NCBI GenBank assembly: GCA_036401375.1
Contig: DASWVB010000022.1
Span: 1 to 57,231, forward strand
Length of the DNA: 57,231 bases
Source of the DNA: DASWUZ01 sp036401375
GTDB taxonomy: Bacteria > Acidobacteriota > Terriglobia > Terriglobales > Acidobacteriaceae
Direction: 5' to 3'
This document shows, piece by piece, positions 45,381 to 52,633 of the stretch (within the stretch, counting starts at the first letter, position 1; every line of letters starts with the position of its first letter). Below the pieces are notes generated by a model. It was not told the DNA's origin, did no database searches, and was given only the letters and a program-made list of their open reading frames with translations. Both the position numbers and the translations under genes were made by a program.

Positions 45381-46517
45381 CTAGCTGAAAAGATCCTTCA
45401 TCTTGCCCAGCAAAGTGCGGGAAGTCGGAGTATTTTCAATGGTCATCGTCTCTGCAAGCTGGTGGAGGAGCTCGCGCTGTATCTTAGAGAGCTTCTTCGG
45501 AGTGGTGACCGCGATCTGCACGATGAGGTCTCCGCGTCCGTGCTCATTCAGGTGCGGTACCCCTTTTGCGCGGATGCGAAACTCCTTGTTACTCTGTGTG
45601 CCCTCGGGAATTTTGAGCTTGGCGTCGCCGTCGAGCGTGGGGACGGTGAGCTCATCGCCAAGTGCCGCCTGCGGAAATGAGATCGGCATCACGCAGTGCA
45701 GATCGTCACCCTCGCGCTCGAAGAACTCGTGCGGCTTTACGGCGAGCACGATAAAAAGGTCGCCATTCGGCCCGCCGAAACGCCCAGCGTCGCCCTCACC
45801 CTGGTAGCGGATGCGCGTTCCATCTTCGACCCCGGCCGGAATGTTGACGTCGATGCCGTGGTCGCGGCTCACCCGCGCCTCCCCCCGGCAGGTATGGCAA
45901 GGGTCTGTGACCACGGATCCGGTGCCTCCGCATGCGGTGCACGCGCGAGCTATGGAGAAAAAGCCCTGCTGATAGCGGACCTGGCCGCGGCCCTGACATT
46001 GCGAACAGGTCGCCGGGCCGCGCTTGCTTTCGCTGCCGGTGCCGCGGCAATCACTGCAGACCTCCATGCGGCGAACGACGACCCGCGTCTCTTTCCCGAA
46101 GACCGCCTCGGCGAACTCAATGGTCTGATCGAACCTGAGATCGCGGCCGCGCTGAGCGCGCGAGACGCGCCGGCCTTGGCCGCCGCCACCTGCATTGAAC
46201 ATCTCGCCGAAAAAGTCGCCGAAGATGTCGCCAATGTCCTGGGCGTTTGCAAATGGGCCAGCGCCAGCACCTCCGCTGACGGCTGCGTGCCCATAGCGGT
46301 CGTATGCCGCACGCTTCTGTGCGTCGCTCAGCACCTGGTAGGCTTCGCTGGCCTCTTTAAACTTCTCCTCCGCAGCCGGGTCGTCGGGATTGCGGTCCGG
46401 ATGATGCTGCATCGCAAGCTTGCGATACGCCGTCTTGATCTCCTGGTCGGAGGCTTCGCGGGTTATACCCAGGACTTCATAAAAATCAGCTTTACTCACT
46501 TTGGATGTCTGGCTCAT
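45381..46517 (-). CDS. dnaJ: co-chaperone DnaJ
   Basis: This Hsp40 stimulates the DnaK ATPase and delivers substrates. The J domain (about 9-75) has the HPD in MQHHPDRNPDD. A Gly/Phe region follows (SGGAGAGPFANAQDIGDIFG). The zinc-binding domain has four CxxCxGxG repeats: CSDCRGTG, CSQCQGRG, CTACGGTG and CHTCRGEA (the last slightly altered). The C-terminal substrate-binding domains end at GKMKDLF. It is the last gene of the hrcA-grpE-dnaJ operon and overlaps grpE by four bases. No dnaK is in the window. Confidence 0.96.
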   Translation of the reverse strand: MSQTSKVSKADFYEVLGITREASDQEIKTAYRKLAMQHHPDRNPDDPAAEEKFKEASEAYQVLSDAQKRAAYDRYGHAAVSGGAGAGPFANAQDIGDIFGDFFGEMFNAGGGGQGRRVSRAQRGRDLRFDQTIEFAEAVFGKETRVVVRRMEVCSDCRGTGSESKRGPATCSQCQGRGQVRYQQGFFSIARACTACGGTGSVVTDPCHTCRGEARVSRDHGIDVNIPAGVEDGTRIRYQGEGDAGRFGGPNGDLFIVLAVKPHEFFEREGDDLHCVMPISFPQAALGDELTVPTLDGDAKLKIPEGTQSNKEFRIRAKGVPHLNEHGRGDLIVQIAVTTPKKLSKIQRELLHQLAETMTIENTPTSRTLLGKMKDLFS

Positions 46518-47266
46518 GCTTCCTTTTGCTGCGGGTTACTGACGACGCGAACCAGGGCGGGACGCAGGAGGCGTTCCCTGATTTTGTAGCCGCGGCGCAC
46601 CTCTTCAAAGACCTGCTGATCGGGCAGGCTGTGCTGCTCGACCGTATCAAGCGCCTCGTGGACGCGCGGGTCGAAGGTCGCTCCAACCGTCTCGACGGTC
46701 TGGACGTTGAGATTGCGCAGCGCTTCCTCCATCTGCTTGACGATCAACTCCACTCCGGTGCGAAGCTGGTCTGCAGAGCCGGTCGACTTGAGGGCAAGCT
46801 GGAAGTTGTCCAGTACGGGAAGAAACTGCTCGACGGCGCCGGCTACTGCATACTCACGAAACTCCGCGCGCTCGCGTGCTTCACGCTTGCGGTAGTTATC
46901 AAAGTCTGCCTGCAGGCGCGCCGCGCGATCCTGTGCGTGGTCAAGCTCCGTCTTGAGTCGGAGGTACTCGATGGCGGGAACCGATCCGAGGTCGCCCTGC
47001 TGATTTACCTGTTCGCTTCCGGGTTCAGCCGCGCCGGCTTCGCCGATCACACCTGCAGCGGCGGAGTCAGTTGGATCCGATTGAGGGTCCGTGTTCTGTT
47101 GCGATTCGATCTTTTCGTCAGTCAGCATCTTGGCCTTGTCGCTCTCTTCGTTAGCTCTAGTCGTTGTAAATACATTCCTGAACTTCTCCTGCAGACTCTG
47201 CTTCTTTCGTTCGGTGGGCCTTGTGGTGGTATCGGCCGGCGATTCACGCTGCTCGTGGGCTGTCAC
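46514..47266 (-). CDS. grpE: nucleotide exchange factor GrpE
   Basis: This protein releases ADP from DnaK. A long charged, probably disordered N-terminus (about 1-90) precedes the coiled coil (YLRLKTELDHAQDRAARLQA, FDNYRKREARERAEF). The beta domain follows, with FLPVLDNFQLAL and FDPRVHEALDTVEQ. The start at 47266 overlaps the hrcA stop by four bases (coupled). ATG 47128 (MLTDEKIESQQ) with AAGG upstream is a possible internal start giving a more usual length. Confidence 0.93.
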   Translation of the reverse strand: MTAHEQRESPADTTTRPTERKKQSLQEKFRNVFTTTRANEESDKAKMLTDEKIESQQNTDPQSDPTDSAAAGVIGEAGAAEPGSEQVNQQGDLGSVPAIEYLRLKTELDHAQDRAARLQADFDNYRKREARERAEFREYAVAGAVEQFLPVLDNFQLALKSTGSADQLRTGVELIVKQMEEALRNLNVQTVETVGATFDPRVHEALDTVEQHSLPDQQVFEEVRRGYKIRERLLRPALVRVVSNPQQKEA

Positions 47267-48339
47267 TGCACGGGCTGCAGTATGCGCTCCGAGAGCTGCG
47301 CGATGAAAGATACGACGTTCATCGTATCCTGGTATTGGATCCGGGTAGGACCAATAACCGCGAGAGAGCCGACACTCTCTGTGCCGAGCAGGGCCGGTGC
47401 GCCGATCAAGACAAGGTTGCGCATCTCGGGCATGGCGTCTTCCAGGCCAACTACGACGCGGACGGATTGTTGCCGCGCATCCACATAGGCGTTTAGGAGC
47501 TCGATCAGACGCTGCTTCGCTTCGAGGGCACCGAGCAGCTGCCTCAATCGTTCTCCATCTGCCTCGCCCCCGATCAGGTTGCCGACACCCTCGACGAAGA
47601 TGGCCTGCGTGCCAATCGATGGATCGAAAGCACCATTGAGACAGAGCTGTGTGACAGACTGCATCAGCCTGTTGTATTCGCTGCGCTCCTGCTCTATGCG
47701 ATGGCTCAGCTCGCCGCGGATGCGCTCGATCGACCAGCCGTGAAAGCTCTGGTTGAGGAACTGCGCAGCGGCCTCGAGTTCACCGGCACTCAGATCGTGA
47801 TCAAGCATGAGAACCCGATCCAGCACGACTCCGGCCCTGGTCACCACCACCGCGAGCACGCGACCGGCCGTCAACCGCGAGAAGTGGATATGCTCGAGCG
47901 CGTGAATCTCGGAGGTGGAGGCGATGGCGACTCCGACTCCGTTTGAGATCAGTGCCAGCACGTGCGAGGTACGCTCCAGAAACTGCTGGCGACTGCTGAC
48001 GCCTGCGAAGCTCTCCTCGATCAAATCCCGCCGCTCCTGGGTGAGGCCCTCTCCACCTCCGGGCGCTGCACTTGAGGACAGGGCGAGTTGATCGACGTAG
48101 TAGCGGAAGGCCTGCGGCGTCGGGATGCGCCCTGCCGAGCTATGCGGCTGATCGAGCAGGCCCTGGTCGGCCAACGAGGCCATAACGTTGCGGATGGTAG
48201 CCGAGCTCAGACCTTCCTTGTTCCCGAGGCGCAGCGCGATCGCCTGCGACGCCACCGGCTCACCCGTAGCGATGTAGTTCTCGATGATCGCAGTGAGGAC
48301 AAGCCGCTCGCGGGAGCTGATCCTGACGGGGATGTTCAC
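47263..48339 (-). CDS. hrcA: heat-inducible transcription repressor HrcA
   Basis: HrcA represses class I heat-shock operons through the CIRCE operator. A winged-helix N-terminus (about 1-80) has SRERLVLTAIIENYIATGEP, NKEGLSSATIRNVMASLADQ and HSSAGRIPTPQAFRYYV. The GAF-like core and insert follow (GRVLAVVVTRAGVVLDRV). Its own operon should be the target. The expected CIRCE site upstream is replaced by a variant repeat (48392-48425). Confidence 0.95.
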   Translation of the reverse strand: MNIPVRISSRERLVLTAIIENYIATGEPVASQAIALRLGNKEGLSSATIRNVMASLADQGLLDQPHSSAGRIPTPQAFRYYVDQLALSSSAAPGGGEGLTQERRDLIEESFAGVSSRQQFLERTSHVLALISNGVGVAIASTSEIHALEHIHFSRLTAGRVLAVVVTRAGVVLDRVLMLDHDLSAGELEAAAQFLNQSFHGWSIERIRGELSHRIEQERSEYNRLMQSVTQLCLNGAFDPSIGTQAIFVEGVGNLIGGEADGERLRQLLGALEAKQRLIELLNAYVDARQQSVRVVVGLEDAMPEMRNLVLIGAPALLGTESVGSLAVIGPTRIQYQDTMNVVSFIAQLSERILQPVQ

Positions 48340-48391
48340 CTAAATAGTTCCTCAAGTGGCCGTTCAAAGCAGAGGGCCCGCCGAAAGTTCA

Positions 48392-48437
48392 GGCAGCACT
48401 CCTATTTGATTCTAGGAAGGCTGCCAAGGGGTGTCAA
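48392..48437 (-). promoter_or_regulatory. hrcA promoter with overlapping inverted repeat (variant CIRCE)
   Basis: On the minus strand TTGACA (48437-48432) and TAGAAT (48414-48409) are separated by 17 bases, a near-consensus sigma-70 promoter for hrcA-grpE-dnaJ. GGCAGCACTCCTA (48392-48404) and TAGGAAGGCTGCC (48413-48425) form a 13-base inverted repeat with 11 matches and an 8-base loop covering the -10 box. One arm contains GAGTGCT, the CIRCE half-site. The other arm carries AGCCTTC in place of AGCACTC, and the halves are 14 bases apart instead of 9. Confidence 0.7.
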
Positions 48438-48569
48438 GGAGAGCCACGGCATGTCACTTGTCCAATATCATTGCAGGAGTGTGAGCATAGGGGCGCCACG
48501 CGCTCACTCATCAGTCACTTTGATGCTTGAAGCGCGAACTCTGCGCATGACGACGTTCCCTGCTGCGCG

Positions 48570-49562
48570 TCACCAGGGCTGTGGTGGTGAGACCCTGCCG
48601 CCGCGCGTCTCTTTCCATGCGGTAGTCATCAAGGCTGCAAGCCGTCGCTGATTTCGCACCTGCGCCTTTGCCTCTTCTGAACTCTTCAGCCGATTTCTCA
48701 AGGCCCGGAGCGAGTACCAGCCCTCTTCAAGCCAGCGCGCACCGATCGCGAGCCATCCCCGGTGCTTGCGGTAGTAGAGCAGCGTGCTTCGCATTCGCCA
48801 AAGCACGAGTTGCGCACCGGACTGGGACATCTCGAGGGATTTGACCTGGCGGGACGACTCGCCTCCGATGTGCACGACCTCGATCTCTGGCCAGTACATC
48901 ACCTTGAAGCCAGCCTGCTTGATGCGCAGGCAGAGATCCACCTCTTCGTAGTAGAGGAAGAAGCGCGGGTCGAAGAAGCCGATGCGCTGCAGCAGGTCAG
49001 CTCGGATGATCGAGTAGGCTCCAGGAACCCAGTCGACCTCCGCTGTTTTCATCGGGTCCGCCCAGGTGCGGTCCGGCTGACCGAAGAAGCGCGAGGAAGG
49101 ATAGCGGGCCGCGAGCCCTGACATGGTCAGCAATTGGCGAAGGTACCCGGGAAACATCCTTGCCGAGGGCTGCAGAGCGCCGTCGCGCCCAACCAGTCGC
49201 CCACCGGCCAGCCCGACGCCCGGATCGGCCGCCATCTTTTGAAGCGAGAGTCGCAGGGTATCTTCGCGCAGAAAGGCGTCGGAGTTCAGCAGGACTATAT
49301 ATTGTCCGCGGGCCCTCTCCCACGCCAGATTGTTTGCACCTCCGAAGCCAAGGTTCTTCTCGCTCTCGATGAGTAGGACTGCAGGAAAATCGGCGCGGAG
49401 CATCGCTGCAGAGCCATCCCTGGAGCAGTTGTCGACCACGATCGTCTCGATGTCCAACTTGCCGGTGGCCGCTTGCACCGACTGGAGGCATTCGCGGAGG
49501 ATGTCCCTGGTGTTGAAGGAGACAATAAGGATGGAGATGGCAGGTGTGCTGATCGGCGTCAC
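48570..49562 (-). CDS. family 2 glycosyltransferase (rhamnosyltransferase-like)
   Basis: This GT-A fold transferase has a nucleotide-sugar binding strand at ISILIVSFNTRDILRECLQS, VVDNCSRDGSAAML, and LNSDAFLREDTLRL, where the metal-binding SDA replaces DxD. An acceptor-side EEVDLCLRIKQAGFKVMYWP motif follows (ED/EEVDL acid). A C-terminal helical tail (about 250-330) is Arg/Trp-rich. The sequence resembles dTDP-rhamnosyl transferases used in polysaccharide assembly; the sugar and acceptor are not known. It is a single gene. Confidence 0.9.
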   Translation of the reverse strand: MTPISTPAISILIVSFNTRDILRECLQSVQAATGKLDIETIVVDNCSRDGSAAMLRADFPAVLLIESEKNLGFGGANNLAWERARGQYIVLLNSDAFLREDTLRLSLQKMAADPGVGLAGGRLVGRDGALQPSARMFPGYLRQLLTMSGLAARYPSSRFFGQPDRTWADPMKTAEVDWVPGAYSIIRADLLQRIGFFDPRFFLYYEEVDLCLRIKQAGFKVMYWPEIEVVHIGGESSRQVKSLEMSQSGAQLVLWRMRSTLLYYRKHRGWLAIGARWLEEGWYSLRALRNRLKSSEEAKAQVRNQRRLAALMTTAWKETRGGRVSPPQPW

Positions 49563-49857
49563 AGGCAGTTCACTCCCAAGGGCGCTTCTCGTTCATTCGT
49601 TGGAAATTTAGAACATCCTAGTCGGTCCGTGAGCGCGAGTCCCCTGCTGAACGCAGGGCTTGCTGCAGAGGCATAGATCGTCGCCTGAGCGGACGAGGGA
49701 TTCATGCAAAGATGCTGTTGTAGATAGCCTCAATCTTATAGCTGCTTGCCTGGCATGTCACGGCTGGTGGACGGCGAACGAGAGACGTCTTTCGTCTGCC
49801 AGGCTTGCGGTTTCCTCACGCGAAGAGAAAACATCCCGAGCCGGCCTGCTCCTCCGG

Positions 49858-50817
49858 TCAATGCTGATCGATCAACCGGATCGCTTGGAGGACAGTGTCG
49901 CCTACCGCAGCGAGACTCTTCGCGCTGAGTTTATCCATCGTGTCCTCCGCCGTGTGATGGTACCCGTCTGGATGGGCGGCATCGTGAGGCCCGTAGTCGA
50001 GATCGATGATGTCGTCGCACTGCACGCCCCGCTTGACGAAGGGAAGATGGTCGTCTTCGATCTCACTCTCGGTTTTATAGAAGTAGGACTGTGCCCCTGC
50101 AAGCCTGGCCGCCTCTCCTACGAGATCGACCATGCCGGGTGTCGAGTTTGCGTCCCGCAGGATGTCAAGATCGCGGTCGCCGATCATGTCGAGCAGCAGA
50201 AATGCCTTGATGCGCTTGAGGGTGCCGTCGTTCTGCCACTTTGCGGCGAGATGGCGGCTGCCATAGGTGGAGTCGGACTGAGACCACTGCTCAAAGGCCT
50301 CTTCGCCGTCGAAGAAGACGAGCCAGACGCTATATCCATCGAGCTTGTGCGGCGCCGCCTTTGCGTTTTTAGCTCTACCGGCAAGGCGCAGGTGATTCGC
50401 GAGTTCGACTAACAGGCCGGTGGTCGCGCCGCCGTCATTTGCGCCTACGTAGTTGATATTTCGCAGCGGGTAATTGGTCTCGTAGTGCGACGCGAGCACG
50501 ATGATCCCGTCCTTCTTTCCGGGAAAGCGCACGATGTAGTTGTGCATCTCCATCGCGCCTGCGGGTGTCGAGGTGGTGAAGCTGTCAAGCACCAGATCAT
50601 CCTTCGCGAACTGCTTGCGAATATATGCCTCCGCCCGGTCATGACCTGGGCTGCCGACCCATCGGCGTCCAGAGGTGGCAACAAATTCCCGCGTGTAGTC
50701 AAGCGCACGGGTGCCGTTTACGCGCTCAACGGGCGGCGCAGCCTGGACTGCAATGCCAGTTGAGAGGAGAATACCGAGCGAGCAGAAAAAGTTCACCGAT
50801 CGAGCGAATGCCCTCAT
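49858..50817 (-). CDS. secreted M28-family zinc peptidase
   Basis: This aminopeptidase or glutaminyl-cyclase-like enzyme has a signal peptide (FFCSLGILLSTGIAVQA). The M28 metal ligands are visible: LASHYETNY (His), YVGANDGGATTGLLVELANH (Asp), FDGEEAFEQW (Glu), LLLDMIGDRDLD (Asp) and DGYHHTAEDTMD (His). It is read as the last gene after tatA/B and tatC and overlaps tatC by four bases, so it is translated with the export machinery. Its own signal is Sec-type (no twin Arg), so the link to Tat is organisational. Confidence 0.9.
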   Translation of the reverse strand: MRAFARSVNFFCSLGILLSTGIAVQAAPPVERVNGTRALDYTREFVATSGRRWVGSPGHDRAEAYIRKQFAKDDLVLDSFTTSTPAGAMEMHNYIVRFPGKKDGIIVLASHYETNYPLRNINYVGANDGGATTGLLVELANHLRLAGRAKNAKAAPHKLDGYSVWLVFFDGEEAFEQWSQSDSTYGSRHLAAKWQNDGTLKRIKAFLLLDMIGDRDLDILRDANSTPGMVDLVGEAARLAGAQSYFYKTESEIEDDHLPFVKRGVQCDDIIDLDYGPHDAAHPDGYHHTAEDTMDKLSAKSLAAVGDTVLQAIRLIDQH

Positions 50818-51614
50818 GCCGCGGCGGCCGCCTTACGCCTGCGCCGCGCCGGATGAACGAGGAACGACACCCCGATGCTCACCAGGTAAAGAAAGAGCAT
50901 GGGGCTGGCGAAGACAAACATGGTGAGCGGATCGGGGGTGGGCGTAATGATGGCGGCAATGATGAAGATGATCATGATCGCATAGCGAATGTTCTTCCAA
51001 AGAAATTTAGGGCTCACTATGCCGAACAGCGATAGGAACATGACCAGGATGGGCAACTCGAAGGTCGCGCCGAGCCCCAGGATGACGGTTGTAAAGAGGT
51101 CGGTATATTCGTTGATCTCGATCAGCGGCTTGAATTGCTTCGAATAGACGAAGAGAAAGTCCAGCGACCCAGGAAATACGTAGCGGTACCCGAAAAACGC
51201 GCCGGCGAGGAAGAGCCCTACAGTCCCGATCATGAATGGAGTGACCCAGCGCTTCTCGTGGTGGTAGAGGCCCGGCGAGATGAAAAGCCATATCTGATAG
51301 AGGATGTACGGCGATGCGATGATGCAGCCGACCATGAAGCTGATCTTCAGATACATGTTGAAGCCGTCGATCGGGTTATGAATGATCAGCTGGGTGTCGA
51401 GGTGATTTTTCTTGAGCGCTCCGATGATAGGGGCCTGCATGAATCCGAAGATCCGGTCATGGAAGTAGTAAGCGATAAAGAATCCGATGACCAGCGCGAT
51501 GGCCGAGCGCACCAGCCGTCTGCGCAGCTCCTCGAGGTGCTCGAGCAGGCTCATGCCCGGCAGTTCGCTGCGTTCTGTCACCGCGGCGCGTGCGCGGTCG
51601 GCAATATCAACCAT
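50814..51614 (-). CDS. tatC: Sec-independent protein translocase TatC
   Basis: TatC is the receptor for twin-arginine signal peptides. Six helices are present (LVRSAIALVIGFFIAYYF, ISFMVGCIIASPYILYQIWLF, FMIGTVGLFLAGAFFGY, LFTTVILGLGATFELPILVMF and others). LLEHLEELRRRL and the conserved Glu in ATFELPILV are family signatures. The 266-residue protein ends with a basic Ala-rich tail. It overlaps tatA/B by eight bases. Tat substrates in this window include ActB. Confidence 0.95.
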   Translation of the reverse strand: MVDIADRARAAVTERSELPGMSLLEHLEELRRRLVRSAIALVIGFFIAYYFHDRIFGFMQAPIIGALKKNHLDTQLIIHNPIDGFNMYLKISFMVGCIIASPYILYQIWLFISPGLYHHEKRWVTPFMIGTVGLFLAGAFFGYRYVFPGSLDFLFVYSKQFKPLIEINEYTDLFTTVILGLGATFELPILVMFLSLFGIVSPKFLWKNIRYAIMIIFIIAAIITPTPDPLTMFVFASPMLFLYLVSIGVSFLVHPARRRRKAAAAA

Positions 51615-52380
51615 GATGGATGCTGGCCTGGGCGTTCTCTGCGGCCGATCCCTCGACCGGGGTCAGTTCGCCTGAGGCATTTACGCTTTCCTTCAGGGCA
51701 GAAGCGCGGCTATCGCTTGATGGAAGGGCATCACCCGCTGCGGGGTAGCCCTCACTGACCGAGGACCTGGTCGTTTGAGCATCGGCGAACGGAATGTCAA
51801 AGACCGGATCCGATTCTCTGAAGAGCGTGCCGAAGAGGGGTGGACCGACGGCAGCCGTTGGGGCAGCAGGGGAAAAGCCTTCTTGCGTGGGATATTGCTC
51901 TTCATACACCTGCACTGATGCTTCGGTGCGGGTTCTGTCCGGTCTCTGCAACTCAGCGGGATCGCTGGTGGAACCGGACCTCTCCACATTCGGCGCGTCG
52001 AATCTTTGCGGATCACTCTGTTCGTAGTCGGACGGCTCAAGGTATCGGCCGTTCGGGGGCGAGGCGCCTGCCTCCGCCGGATCGCCACAGGCCTGCTGGC
52101 TAACCACAGCGCCTGTGCGGGGTGGAGCTATCACCGGTTGCGTAAGGGCCGGAGTGGCTGTGACTGGGGGTGAAGCAACGGCAGCAGCGGTGATCTGTTT
52201 CTGCCGGTCGACCTGCTCGGCGGTGCGCAACTCTTCATCGATCTGGGTCTTGAACTCGTTACTTGCGCGGCGAAACTCCGCCATCAGCTTGCCAAGCTGG
52301 CGCGCGATCTCGGGCAGCTTTTTAGGGCCGAACAAGACTAGCGCGATCAGGAACAGGGCTATGCTGTCAGCAAAATGCAT
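51607..52380 (-). CDS. TatA/TatB family translocase subunit with long C-terminal tail
   Basis: The N-terminus is a TatA/B membrane helix and hinge: SIALFLIALVLFGPKKLPEI, then the amphipathic helix ARQLGKLMAEFRRASNEF. After residue 60 the protein is an unusually long (about 195 residues) Ala/Pro/Ser/Thr-rich tail, predicted disordered and cytoplasmic, that carries no known domain. Usual TatA is 60-90 and TatB 140-180 residues. It is translated into tatC (overlap of eight bases). I leave open whether it works as TatA or TatB. Confidence 0.85.
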   Translation of the reverse strand: MHFADSIALFLIALVLFGPKKLPEIARQLGKLMAEFRRASNEFKTQIDEELRTAEQVDRQKQITAAAVASPPVTATPALTQPVIAPPRTGAVVSQQACGDPAEAGASPPNGRYLEPSDYEQSDPQRFDAPNVERSGSTSDPAELQRPDRTRTEASVQVYEEQYPTQEGFSPAAPTAAVGPPLFGTLFRESDPVFDIPFADAQTTRSSVSEGYPAAGDALPSSDSRASALKESVNASGELTPVEGSAAENAQASIHHG

Positions 52381-52582
52381 CGACCCTCATGATACCCGCC
52401 GCGCGGGTAGGCTCACAAATTCGCAGTCACAGGAGCCGACGCGTTTGATCAACGCCGGATCGTTCGGGCTAAGCTTTGGCCCTACTTCCTCCTCTCTGCC
52501 TTAAACAGGGGGTTGGCAGCGCGGCCAGATTGTCAGCGGGTTCAAACACCGGCACAAGACGCCTGGTATATCTACTGGCGGC

Positions 52583-52622
52583 TTGTTCGCCGAACAATAT
52601 ACGAACAGGTCGCCGCTATAAT
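52583..52622 (+). promoter_or_regulatory. palindrome and TATAAT box before the kinase gene
   Basis: TTGTTCG-C-CGAACAA (52583-52597) is a perfect 15-base inverted repeat, followed by TATACGAACAGG, which repeats one arm. A consensus TATAAT lies at 52617-52622, only 11 bases before the kinase ATG; no -35 box is clear. The mRNA would have a leader of a few bases. The palindrome is a candidate activator or repressor site. Confidence 0.45.
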
Positions 52623-52633
52623 CTCTCTGGATC

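Noticed and set aside
48392..48425. Canonical CIRCE element
   Set aside because: Only one half-site fits and the spacing is 14 rather than 9 bases, so it is reported as a variant.
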